64,000 bases of DNA from NCBI RefSeq assembly GCF_900113665.1, contig NZ_FOQD01000003.1, positions 310,001 through 374,000 of the forward strand. The letters are read 5' to 3'. A program made the position numbers and the translations under genes. This DNA is from Planctomicrobium piriforme (GTDB lineage Bacteria; Planctomycetota; Planctomycetia; Planctomycetales; Planctomycetaceae). Positions 18,009 to 27,490 of the stretch are shown piece after piece (position 1 is the first letter of the stretch; the number at the start of each line of letters is the position of its first letter). A model generated the notes under the pieces. That model saw only the letters and a program-made list of their open reading frames with translations, was not told where the DNA came from and did no database searches.

Positions 18009-19259
18009 CTACTTTTCCGGCGACAGCTCCACATGCTCGGAACTCACGACGCAGTCGCGGCTGTCGGTGAGATTCAGGAAAAACACGGTGGTTTCGGCGG
18101 GCAGGGGGGCGCTGGCTCGATTTCCCTGAAGTTCCGCAGCAACGACCTCCCATTTCCGGTCTTGCCAGCGGCCCTGATCCTTAGTGAACAGCAGTTCCGC
18201 TTTCGACATGATTTCGCCGCTCTCGAACTCGCACCAGGCGCTGCCGGCGTCCTGCCCTTGAGAGGTGATTTTTGCCAACGGCACGCCGCCTGAGACGACG
18301 CTGTCGGCGAAAACCTGAATTTCTTTGGGGTTCTCGCCGGCGCCTCCGTGACCATGCGGCATCCGTAATCGCAGGCAGAGGGTATGCGAACCAGTCGGAA
18401 GGCGATAAGACTTCTGCCAGGCGTTCATGGTATAGGCGAAGTCATTCGTGCCGTTCACCCAGAGCATCGGCATCGCCGCCTGAGGCAGATAGACCGAAGG
18501 ATCCCACCACTTCATCCATCGCGCGGCTTTGTCTGCACCGATGGAACTGACGTTCTGGGCGAAGCCGTGTTCGTTGGTGAAGCCGCAGCCATAAACCGGA
18601 GCGGCAAAGCGGAGGCGAGAATCGACGCCCGCCGTGATGCCGGTCAGATAGCCTCCCCATGAGATTCCGGTGACGCCGATTCTCTGCGGGTCAACCTCAG
18701 GCTGCGCCGCCAGCAGCGAGTTGGCGAGGACGGCGGCCGAGACGGCATGATACGTCCACTGATCCTGCCAGGATTCGCCCATCTGTCCCCAGCCGCCCCA
18801 TCCCGGCGGGCCGCCAAACTCGTGTCGTTTCCATTGCTTCTCCCCTTCACGCAAGGGAATGCAGCCGCAGGTGTCCATCGCGATGGCGGCATAACCTCTG
18901 GAAACCCAGAGTCGTACCCAGGCCTCGAACGCCGTCCCCCCGCCTCCGTGAATCAGCACGATCCCAGGGACTTTCTGACCAGCAGGCACTTGGGGAATTC
19001 CAACCCAGGCAAAAACCCGAGTTGGCTTTCCGTGATAGGGGACGCTTTCGAAGAACAGCGACCGCATCCCTTCCGCATGCAACCCTTCGGCTGGAAATAC
19101 TGCCGGAGGGCGAGACAACGCGGCGAGATCCCAAGCGGGAACAGTGTCGACAATCGGTTTCTCTTGCGCCTGACCGCATGTTTGCAGGATCAAACAGAAA
19201 ACAGCCATCTGAGTCATGATGTGGAATCGCTTCCACGGTGTCAGCCTGGTGAGCGTCAT
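18009..19259 (-). CDS. Exported alpha/beta-hydrolase (acetyl xylan esterase / dienelactone hydrolase-like)
   Basis: About 416 residues from ATG 19259, chosen because it gives a basic n-region (LTRLTPWKRFHIM) before the hydrophobic core; ATG 19217 is the alternative. The hydrolase fold shows VPGIVLIHGGGGTAFEAWVR (oxyanion region), RGYAAIAMDTCGC, a nucleophile elbow GVTGISWGGYLTG (GxSxG with the Ser in GISWGG) and later CLRLRMPHGHGG (His). The acid Asp is probably in LWVNGTNDFAY. It is probably an exported carbohydrate or aromatic esterase. It is divergent from nothing in particular; cdd lies upstream on the same strand. Confidence 0.8.
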   Translation of the reverse strand: MTLTRLTPWKRFHIMTQMAVFCLILQTCGQAQEKPIVDTVPAWDLAALSRPPAVFPAEGLHAEGMRSLFFESVPYHGKPTRVFAWVGIPQVPAGQKVPGIVLIHGGGGTAFEAWVRLWVSRGYAAIAMDTCGCIPLREGEKQWKRHEFGGPPGWGGWGQMGESWQDQWTYHAVSAAVLANSLLAAQPEVDPQRIGVTGISWGGYLTGITAGVDSRLRFAAPVYGCGFTNEHGFAQNVSSIGADKAARWMKWWDPSVYLPQAAMPMLWVNGTNDFAYTMNAWQKSYRLPTGSHTLCLRLRMPHGHGGAGENPKEIQVFADSVVSGGVPLAKITSQGQDAGSAWCEFESGEIMSKAELLFTKDQGRWQDRKWEVVAAELQGNRASAPLPAETTVFFLNLTDSRDCVVSSEHVELSPEK

Positions 19260-19328
19260 GTGGCGTGCCCGATGTTGCTGGGTGTGTGAGTTCGAACCAT
19301 GCTGACTGTGCATCGTGACCGCCCTGGT

Positions 19329-19739
19329 TCAAGGCGTCAAATTGCCGGGCCCGAAAGCGTGGGGGAGGAGTTCAGAGATAGTCGTTTCGAGACATGCTTC
19401 GCCGGCGCAGATGCAGAGCACCTGAGCCTGCGGGCCAAACTCAAACAGCACTTGCCGGCAGGCGCCGCAGGGAGCAGTGACGGTTTGAGTTGGCGTGGAG
19501 ATGACGATGGCCTCGAAACGAGTCTCACCTGCCGCGACCATTTGAAAGATCGCGTTCCGCTCCGCACACATCGACAGCCCGTAAGACGCATTCTCGACAT
19601 TGCAGCCGGAGAAGATCTTGCCGGAGGCAGTTCGCAGCGCCGCACCGACGGGAAAACGGCTGTAAGGGGCATAAGCAAGTTCGCTGGCGCGACGGGCGGC
19701 GGAGATCAGTTCGTTGTGTGACGCGTCGAATGCAGGCAT
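19329..19739 (-). CDS. cdd: Cytidine deaminase
   Basis: A 136-residue zinc enzyme deaminating cytidine and deoxycytidine to uridine forms (pyrimidine salvage). Motifs are the substrate-contacting Glu in GCNVENASYGLS, the catalytic zinc ligand and Glu in CAERNAI, and the second and third zinc ligands in PCGACRQVL. Length matches the small homotetrameric class. Cytosolic, single gene. Confidence 0.96.
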   Translation of the reverse strand: MPAFDASHNELISAARRASELAYAPYSRFPVGAALRTASGKIFSGCNVENASYGLSMCAERNAIFQMVAAGETRFEAIVISTPTQTVTAPCGACRQVLFEFGPQAQVLCICAGEACLETTISELLPHAFGPGNLTP

Positions 19740-19925
19740 GCGATCTCATCTGAAAAAGTCTGATGCAGATGATCGTACCGGCCGCGATGAATTGGGAAAA
19801 CCGGTCGGCTCCTTTACACTCGAGATGGCTGATGGAGCGTCTTGAGGGAACAATGGTCAACTGAGAAACCATCTTCAATTTCGACTTCTATCACAGGAAT
19901 CCACCACGACAAGGGCTTGTCGAAT

Positions 19926-19983
19926 GACCGTTCGCCCCTCACCCCCACCTCCTCTCCCCAGAGTACGGGGGGGAGGGGAGTTC
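19926..19983. repeat. REP-like palindrome (CCCTCACCCC...CTCTCCCCAGAGTAC family, copy 1)
   Basis: It contains GTTCGCCCCTCACCCCCACC then TCTCCCCAGAGTACGGGGGG. It matches the reverse complement of 34771-34827 nearly end to end, and a shorter copy lies at 55426-55471. The centre CTCCCCAGAGTAC...GGGGAG can fold. It lies in the leader region of the acetyl xylan esterase gene. Confidence 0.8.
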
Positions 19984-20011
19984 GCAGTACGACTCTGATA
20001 GGAACAACACA

Positions 20012-21286
20012 ATGACGCGCTGGCTGAGTTTGCTTGTTCTGCTGTGCGGGTGGACCGCTTCGCTCTCCGCGGAAACGAAGCTGGAGGTGACGCCGGATCA
20101 CGCGTCCGGCGTGTATCAACCTGGCGAACCGGTGATGTGGACGGTGCGTGCAACAGCCGACAATGGGCTACCGGTGACTGGAGAATTGAAATTCACCGTG
20201 CTCAAAGGGGGGCTGACCTCTTTGACGCAGGGAGTCGCGGTGCTGCATGACGGCAAGGCCGAGATCAGTGCCGAGCGGAATGATGCGGGGGCACTGCTGT
20301 TGAATGTGAAATTCGTTCCGCCTGCGCCGGAAAAGGAAATCACAGCCTACGGCGGGGCGATTTATGCTCCGGAACAGATTCAGGCGTCAGCCGCGCTGCC
20401 GGACGATTTCGATCAGTTCTGGAAGCAGAAAATCGGCGAACTACATGACGTGCCGATGAATGCCCAACTCGAACGGATCGACATCGGCAACGAAAAGGTC
20501 GAGTACTACCACGTCACGTTCGACAACATCCGCGGCAAGAAGATTCGCGGCCAGCTCGCCAAGCCTGTCGGCAAGAGCGACTTGCCGGCACTGCTGCAGG
20601 TGCAGTGGGCGGGCGTCTACCCATTGCAGCGAGCCTGGGTAGTCGGGCCGGCCCAGAATGGCTGGCTGGCACTCAACATTTCCGCCCACGATCTCCCGAT
20701 CGATTCACCGCAAGCATTCTACGACAAACAGTCGGCCAATGAACTCAGGGATTACAACCGCCGGGGCAATAACGACCGCGAAGCCAGCTACTTCCTGCCG
20801 ATGTTTCTCGGTTGCTATCGAGCGGCCGACTATCTGACCGAGCGACCGGACTGGAACAAGAAAAACTTGGTGGTGCAGGGGACCAGCCAGGGAGGCTACC
20901 AGGCGCTGGTGACGGCCGGACTGCATCCCAAAATCACCGGCATGGCGGCGAATGTGCCGGCTGGCTGCGATCACACGGGGAAGCAAGTAGGCCGTGCGCC
21001 CGGCTGGCCGAACTGGACGTCACTCGTCATCGCTGGCAGCACGCCAGAGCAGACATTACAGACGGGCCGGTATTTCGACGCGATGAATTTCGCCCGAAAG
21101 ATCACCTGCCCGTCACTGGTGGGAGTGGGCCTGATCGACACCACCTGCCCGCCGGAAGGGGTGATCGCCACGTTCAACCAGATTCAGGGCCCGAAGGAAC
21201 TGGTGATCATGCCGCTGGCCGACCACAAGCTGAAGCAAGAGCCATACTATCCCAAGTTCAACAAATGGCAGGCGGAGAGGAAGTAG
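20012..21286 (+). CDS. Exported acetyl xylan esterase (cephalosporin-C deacetylase family, AXE1)
   Basis: A 424-residue protein with a signal peptide (RWLSLLVLLCGWTASLSAE). An Ig-like N-terminal domain (about 22-110) precedes the AXE1 hydrolase. The catalytic set is GTSQGGYQALV (Ser), GLIDTTCPPEGV (Asp) and MPLADHKLKQ (His). ALPDDFDQFWKQKIGEL before the core is typical of the family. It removes acetyl groups from xylan or xylo-oligosaccharides in the periplasm or outside. ATG 20012 is the only good start. The gene is preceded by a REP-like palindrome. Confidence 0.88.
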   Translation: MTRWLSLLVLLCGWTASLSAETKLEVTPDHASGVYQPGEPVMWTVRATADNGLPVTGELKFTVLKGGLTSLTQGVAVLHDGKAEISAERNDAGALLLNVKFVPPAPEKEITAYGGAIYAPEQIQASAALPDDFDQFWKQKIGELHDVPMNAQLERIDIGNEKVEYYHVTFDNIRGKKIRGQLAKPVGKSDLPALLQVQWAGVYPLQRAWVVGPAQNGWLALNISAHDLPIDSPQAFYDKQSANELRDYNRRGNNDREASYFLPMFLGCYRAADYLTERPDWNKKNLVVQGTSQGGYQALVTAGLHPKITGMAANVPAGCDHTGKQVGRAPGWPNWTSLVIAGSTPEQTLQTGRYFDAMNFARKITCPSLVGVGLIDTTCPPEGVIATFNQIQGPKELVIMPLADHKLKQEPYYPKFNKWQAERK

Positions 21287-21362
21287 GGGTTGAGTGCTGA
21301 GTGTTGAGGGTTGAGTGCAGGCCAGCTCCCATTTCCCCTGTCCCCTCTTCCCTATCCCCTGC
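21287..21362. repeat. Degenerate TTGAGNG heptad string
   Basis: Just after the esterase stop the sequence reads GGTTGAGTGCTGAGTGTTGA then GGGTTGAGTGC. These are heptads of the same kind as the perfect CCCTCAA array at 33844-33899, in the opposite orientation and diverged. Confidence 0.55.
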
Positions 21363-22100
21363 CTACCGATGCCATGCGGTTGGCTGGATTGCGCCGCGTT
21401 CTGACCGGCCTGCGGAGATTTGACCGAGTGTCGATGGGGGAAGGACATCGCGGAGGGCGGTCTGATGGGCGGCCACGGTCTGCAGGCTCTGCTCAGGAAC
21501 CGATTCGATCAATCTCAAGAACTCAGAGAGTGCAACCAGTTCTTCGAGTACCTGACGTTTCTGTGAGCATTCCCAGCCGGTTCCGGTTTCACGTTCGAGT
21601 CGACGCGTCAGTTCTATAATCTGCAGATCAAGACGACGCCGCGTTTCGATGGTTCGAGTTTCGACCGGAATGGTGAGAGCACTCCAGGCGCAACTGACTC
21701 GCAGCGTCAGTGCAGCGAACGCTTGCGGATCGACGTGCAGACGCTCGAAGGCCGTCTGCAGACTGGCAGAGGACTGCCAGTGTTGAACCTGGCGTTCTGG
21801 CAGCAACGCGAGCCGCATGGCCTGTCGCAGTTCTTCCACCTCTTGAGGCAGTTGCGGGCCGCCATTCAGCGTCGGAAGATCACATTCAGCAAACTCCGGA
21901 GCCTGGCCGCCTGGGAGCCGTTGCAACAGTTTGAGGAACGTGTCGACGTCGCGGTCGGTGAGTGCCGTTTCGACTCCGCCTCTCGGAAGCTCGAAATGCG
22001 TCTCAGTTGGAGCGGGAGCTGTCCCACACCCGGTCGCCATCAAGAGCATCGCAATGCAGAGGGTTGCACATCGGCCGAGAAGAGATCGTTCGGTTCTCAC
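21363..22100 (-). CDS. Helical lipoprotein of unknown function
   Basis: A 245-residue protein. GTG 22100 with GGAAG 6 nt upstream is preferred to TTG 22148 since it gives a short lipoprotein signal ending MATGC. The mature protein is mostly helical (VDTFLKLLQRL, EVEELRQAMRLALL, TRRRLDLQIIELTRRLERE, RQVLEELVALSEFLRLIE) with no catalytic motif. The tail is polar. It lies 90 bp downstream of the BBP7 gene on the same strand and may be co-transcribed. Family not recognised. Confidence 0.65.
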   Translation of the reverse strand: MRTERSLLGRCATLCIAMLLMATGCGTAPAPTETHFELPRGGVETALTDRDVDTFLKLLQRLPGGQAPEFAECDLPTLNGGPQLPQEVEELRQAMRLALLPERQVQHWQSSASLQTAFERLHVDPQAFAALTLRVSCAWSALTIPVETRTIETRRRLDLQIIELTRRLERETGTGWECSQKRQVLEELVALSEFLRLIESVPEQSLQTVAAHQTALRDVLPPSTLGQISAGRSERGAIQPTAWHR

Positions 22101-22189
22101 GGAAATCTTCCATCTAAAAATGCCTGTTCCCCTGCGAGGACATCGCAAGGGAACAGGTCGGTCCGGTCAACAATTCGGTCAGTTGGAAA

Positions 22190-23881
22190 TCAGAACGTCC
22201 AGTCGAGAGCGAAGGAGAACTGATTCATCCACCAGCTCTGGCGGTTGTTACGGATCTGGGGATAGAGCGGGTAGCCCTGCCAGAGGATGCTGTCGGCAGG
22301 CCGGGCGACCGAGCCGACCCAGAAGATCGTATAACCAGCCCGGAAAGTGGCGTTCTCGAACATCGTCATGCGTTTGATGCCGGGGATCACGTCCAGCAGG
22401 TTCATGTCTGCGAAGATCGACTGCTGGAACATGGGCGAGGCGTGGGTGTTGCTCTTCTTCGATGCGAACGTCGAGACGTTGTTGGGGTTGAGCATATCCA
22501 CTGTTCCAAAGGCACGGGCGTTCAGTAGTGCATCGCCGATGTTATCTCCGGACACTTTGATCTGCTCGTTGTTGACCGCCAGGCCGAGGTTGGTTTCGCC
22601 CCACATTTTGAAGCCGCTGGTCGGCTCGCCCAGGTCGATGCGGAACCCGACTTCGGGACCAGCAATGTTAGACTGGACCGAGCTATTGAGTGTCGCCTGG
22701 TACTGACTGTAGAGCAGTTCGAGCGTGGTTCCAATCGGACGGTATGTCGGAACAGTCGTCGTGCCGCCGCCCGTGGTCCCTCCGGCCCCGAGCCCGTTGA
22801 CATCGTAATTGAAACCGCTGTCGATGCCCCGGAAGTTGAAACTCTCTCCGATATAGGTGTACCGCATCCCGTACAACGGTCGCACTTTGAACCCTTGCGA
22901 CTTGAAGACCGGTTCCTGGTAGATGTTGAAGTTGGCGCCGCCGGCCTGGGTCTTGAACTTCACGCTGTAAAGGACGTCGTACTTGGCCGTGCTCCCCGGT
23001 CCAAAACTTGCGTCGCCGAGAAGAGACGGCAGGCCAGTATAGAGGGGGATGTTCCCGTTGGTCGGAGTCAGATTCTGGCCGTCGAGAGCGAGAGTGATGT
23101 TCTGATTCACTCGCACGCCGTTGATGAATTCATTCCCGCGGCTGAAGTCGGAGGTCGCCTGTCCGCCGTACCAGCCGGACATCATGAACCCCGTGTCGTC
23201 CTCGTTGAAAAACCCGCTGCGCAGTTTGATGCCGCCTGTCGTCGGAGCCTTTCCGAGGACGTCCGCATTGTAGATGGGAAAGACATGAGGGGAGGCGTTT
23301 GAGAACACCACATAGGTAGCGGCCGTATCATCGAGAGCCGGGTAGGGGAAGATCAGCGGACTGACAGGATAAAACCCGTTGTAGCCAGTCGTCGTATTCG
23401 GCGGAATGGTTGGGAATCCGCCTGAATAGAACGGAACGGCAGCATTTGAAGACGCCGCACCGCCCGCGGCTCCGTTATATGTCGGAGCAGCATACGGCGA
23501 CCCGATGATCGCATCGCCGGCGTCACGGTAGACCCCGACCATCGCTTCGACCGAGCCGTAGTAGGTCCGCTTGTGGTACAGCATTTCCTTGAACCACAGG
23601 CCGCGGCTGTTGTAATGCTGCGTCTGCGCCACGTTGCCTGGCGAGAACGGACTCATCTGCGGCCAGGGCTGGAAACTCTCCGGCACCCCCTGCGGATAGA
23701 GCGTGTACGGGTCAACCGCCCCGCCGGGACCGGCCGGAGGCTGATAGTACGCGTTCTGACCGCCGTAACCTCCGTACATGGAGGGGTCGGCCATTTCAGG
23801 CGTCTGTCCGGATAGGCGCGATTGGGAAGCCAGCAGCATTACTGCGCCCGCCACCGCTGTCATCCAGGGCTGAATCCGCAT
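22190..23881 (-). CDS. BBP7-type outer-membrane beta-barrel protein
   Basis: A 563-residue protein. ATG 23881 has AAGGA 7 nt upstream and opens on a signal peptide (MTAVAGAVMLLASQSRLSGQ region). A Gly/Tyr/Pro-rich linker (about 30-90) is followed by WFKEMLYHKRTYYGSVEAMV and many alternating strands ending with an aromatic terminus (MNQFSFALDWTF), the mark of an outer-membrane barrel. Internal motifs LRSGFFNEDDTGFMMSGWYG, KVRPLYGMRYTYIGESFNF, PEVGFRIDLGEP and FENATFRAGYTIFW fit BBP7, a planctomycete barrel family. Likely a porin or surface protein. Confidence 0.88.
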   Translation of the reverse strand: MRIQPWMTAVAGAVMLLASQSRLSGQTPEMADPSMYGGYGGQNAYYQPPAGPGGAVDPYTLYPQGVPESFQPWPQMSPFSPGNVAQTQHYNSRGLWFKEMLYHKRTYYGSVEAMVGVYRDAGDAIIGSPYAAPTYNGAAGGAASSNAAVPFYSGGFPTIPPNTTTGYNGFYPVSPLIFPYPALDDTAATYVVFSNASPHVFPIYNADVLGKAPTTGGIKLRSGFFNEDDTGFMMSGWYGGQATSDFSRGNEFINGVRVNQNITLALDGQNLTPTNGNIPLYTGLPSLLGDASFGPGSTAKYDVLYSVKFKTQAGGANFNIYQEPVFKSQGFKVRPLYGMRYTYIGESFNFRGIDSGFNYDVNGLGAGGTTGGGTTTVPTYRPIGTTLELLYSQYQATLNSSVQSNIAGPEVGFRIDLGEPTSGFKMWGETNLGLAVNNEQIKVSGDNIGDALLNARAFGTVDMLNPNNVSTFASKKSNTHASPMFQQSIFADMNLLDVIPGIKRMTMFENATFRAGYTIFWVGSVARPADSILWQGYPLYPQIRNNRQSWWMNQFSFALDWTF

Positions 23882-24295
23882 CAGTACGTCCTTGACTGGG
23901 TGACCAGACCGCCGAACGGCTGGCCATCGACAAGAAGGAATCCAAAATTCCTGCTGGACCGGACCTCCGCACGACTTCATACGCCACAGAGTGGACGCGC
24001 GGAGACGGTCTTGCCTGAAAGTATCGGACTGGCGGAGAGTCAAACTCTATCGATTGTGCGGCTTGCAACGCTTTTTCCAGTCGCAACGGTCGTACGGCAG
24101 ATTCTGCCTTTGACGACTGTGACGCCCCACCGACGGGCCGACAGGGAAGTGGGCGGCCTGAAAGGTGAGGGAAATGACCGTGGCGGGCGGTTTCCCTCCC
24201 GCGGCAGCCTGCGTTAGCATGGAAGTCCGTACAGCGGCCGGGTGATCTGCCTGGCCGGAGTGCTGACGTTCCTATCAGCCAATAGAGGTATTCCC

Positions 24296-25315
<1,020 letters not shown>

Positions 25316-25396
25316 TTCTTTTCAGGATAGGCAGGCGAATAGAGTCGTTTATGATGCATTTGGGGCGGGTGGGCGATCCGTAAGCACTACTGAGAG

Positions 25397-25624
25397 CTAC
25401 GAGTTAGGGAGGACGTGACCGGCGTAACTGGAGAAGATGGGCGACTTCGATCCCCCATTGACCGATTCCGGGGGATAGATACAATCGGCGTAGATGGGAA
25501 CGCCGGTAAACTCCGTATGACCGGCAGGACTCATAGTTTTGGTGAACTCTTCACGGACGAAGTCAACCGAAGCCATCTCGATCTCGGGACGCCGTGAGTG
25601 CTCGGCCTTCGAACAGAAATGCAT
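25397..25624 (-). CDS. Small hypothetical protein
   Basis: A 75-residue protein with ATG 25624 and AAGG close upstream. It reads as a soluble, Ser/Pro-containing polypeptide (EIEMASVDFVREEFTKTMSP, IYADCIYPPESVN) without a signal or membrane helix. It is the only coding-like element in the 353-bp gap between the MoxR gene and the response regulator. No family is recognised; it could be spurious. Confidence 0.4.
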   Translation of the reverse strand: MHFCSKAEHSRRPEIEMASVDFVREEFTKTMSPAGHTEFTGVPIYADCIYPPESVNGGSKSPIFSSYAGHVLPNS

Positions 25625-25668
25625 GGTTGCACCTTCTGACTGAAGGCTGAAGGGAGAACAGGAGCACT

Positions 25669-26244
25669 ATGAAGACGGTCTTTACAACAGGCGAAGCGGC
25701 CAAAATCTGCAAAGTCAGCCAGCAGACCATTATCCGCTGCTTTGACTCTGGTCAGCTCAAGGGATTTCGCGTCCCCGGTTCGCGGTTCCGACGCATTCCA
25801 CGCGATGTCCTCTACAAATTCATGAAGGACAATGGCATCCCCACCGACGCTCTGGAGAGCGGCAAGCGCAAGGCGCTCGTGGTGGATGATGACCGCGATC
25901 TCGTTGACCTGCTCCGGGACTCGCTGGAATCGGACGGGCGTTTCGAAGTCCGCTCCGCAAATAACGGCTTCGATGCCGGCATGATGGTCAAGGAATATCG
26001 CCCTGACATCATTGTGCTGGACGTCATGCTGCCGGACATCAACGGCAAGGAAGTCTGCCAGCGGGTGCGGAGCGATCCGTCGCTCGATGACGTGAAGATT
26101 CTGTGTATCTCCGGCATGGTCGAAGCCGAGAAGGTCCAGGAGCTTCGCGACGCGGGCGCCAACGACTTCCTGCAGAAACCCTTTGAAATCGAAACACTGA
26201 TCCAGCGTGCCTGCAAAATGCTGGACATGGAAGTGTTATCGTAA
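25669..26244 (+). CDS. Response regulator with N-terminal excisionase-type HTH and C-terminal receiver
   Basis: A 191-residue protein with inverted domain order. Residues about 3-55 are a MerR/excisionase HTH (TTGEAAKICKVSQQTIIRCF, GQLKGFRVPGSRFRRIPR). Residues about 67-188 are a receiver domain with acidic pair DDD at 73-75, phospho-acceptor Asp118 in LDVMLPD, Ser148 (CISGM) at the Ser/Thr position and Lys170 in KPF. A ribosome site (GGGAGAACAGGAG) precedes ATG 25669. A histidine kinase follows 33 nt later, so they form a two-component pair. DNA target unknown. Confidence 0.93.
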   Translation: MKTVFTTGEAAKICKVSQQTIIRCFDSGQLKGFRVPGSRFRRIPRDVLYKFMKDNGIPTDALESGKRKALVVDDDRDLVDLLRDSLESDGRFEVRSANNGFDAGMMVKEYRPDIIVLDVMLPDINGKEVCQRVRSDPSLDDVKILCISGMVEAEKVQELRDAGANDFLQKPFEIETLIQRACKMLDMEVLS

Positions 26245-26277
26245 CCGGCGCGACCGGCCGAGTTCTCATCACTTGAG

Positions 26278-27471
26278 ATGCGCATGTCGTCAGGCAGTTT
26301 CGAACGCCGACCGGACGGAACCACCGCCGGTCTGGCGCGACTGCTGACGGACTGTCCCCCTTGGCGAGGGACTGACGCGGTTGCCAGTCGTCTGCTGCTC
26401 TTGTGGGCCGAGACGTTCGCACTTCGCACGTGCGCGCTCTTCTGGAACGATCCGGTCACCCGTCAGTTACACTGGCGCAGTATGGGTCTGTCCGATGTCA
26501 CGCACCGGGCGTCGGAAACGCTTCCAGATCGGGCGGGCGTTTCCCACACGCGGCATTGGGTCGAGACGAATTTGGCTGCTGGCCAGCACGTCCATCCATC
26601 CGGCCCCCCCGGCCTGGAACTTCTGAACTGGCACTCGCTCTCAATGGGCGACCATGCCGATTTTGGGACTGCGGCCATTGGCTTACCGCCAGAATTTCCG
26701 CCAGACATTGATGAGGCCTGGAAGACGATTACTGGGCAAGTCTTGAGCTGGGCGCTGCATTTCGAGCGGGAATTGCGTCGGCAGAAACTGTCTTCGCTGG
26801 CTGAATACGCGGCCGGAGCCGGTCATGAAATTAACAACCCCTTGGGAAGCATCATTGGCCGTTCTTCGCTGCTGCTGAAAGAAGAACGCGATCCCGAGCG
26901 TCGGCGGATGATCGAGACGATCGGAGCCCAGGCGTACCGCATCCGGGACATGATCGGCGACACGATGTTGTTTGCCCGGCCCCCGACCGCCCGGTTCACC
27001 AAAGTCGACCTGCCGTCGCTGATACAAGAGGTCGTTTCGCGTCTTCAACACCGGCTGTCGGAACAGCAAATCGGATACACCTTTGACGGTCCCTCGGAGT
27101 TGGCCTTGCTGGCCGATCCGCAGCAGTTGGCGATTGTCTTTTCCGAACTACTGCTGAATTCGTTGAATGCGCTCGCCGACGGAGGCTTGATCCGTATTCG
27201 GTGTTTCGCCGAAACTCGTGGAGATGAACCCGGCGTCGGGATCATCGCGTCCGACGACGGACCTGGCCTGAACGATGAGCAACGGGAACACTGCTTCGAC
27301 CCGTTCTATTCCGGCCGTCAGGCGGGTCGGGGACTCGGTTTCGGGCTCTCGAAGTGCTGGAGAATCGTGGAACAGCACGGCGGAGTCATGGAACTGACCA
27401 CGAATTCCACACTGACTGAATTTCACATCTGGCTTCCGGACGAGCCGCATCTGCCGGCTGCCGACCGATAA
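26278..27471 (+). CDS. Sensor histidine kinase
   Basis: A 397-residue protein without membrane helices. The first 160 residues look like a GAF-type sensor (TCALFWNDPVTRQLHWRSMG, FGTAAIGLPPEF). The HisKA H-box is AAGAGHEINNPLGSIIGRSS with the phospho-accepting His183. The ATPase has the N-box SELLLNSLNALADGG, G1 DDGPGLND and G2 GRGLGFGLSKC. ATG 26278 or 26284. It almost certainly phosphorylates the HTH-receiver regulator just upstream. The O-antigen-ligase gene follows after 19 nt, so all three may share a transcript. Confidence 0.93.
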   Translation: MRMSSGSFERRPDGTTAGLARLLTDCPPWRGTDAVASRLLLLWAETFALRTCALFWNDPVTRQLHWRSMGLSDVTHRASETLPDRAGVSHTRHWVETNLAAGQHVHPSGPPGLELLNWHSLSMGDHADFGTAAIGLPPEFPPDIDEAWKTITGQVLSWALHFERELRRQKLSSLAEYAAGAGHEINNPLGSIIGRSSLLLKEERDPERRRMIETIGAQAYRIRDMIGDTMLFARPPTARFTKVDLPSLIQEVVSRLQHRLSEQQIGYTFDGPSELALLADPQQLAIVFSELLLNSLNALADGGLIRIRCFAETRGDEPGVGIIASDDGPGLNDEQREHCFDPFYSGRQAGRGLGFGLSKCWRIVEQHGGVMELTTNSTLTEFHIWLPDEPHLPAADR

Positions 27472-27490
27472 AAAACAAGGCCTGACCGTT

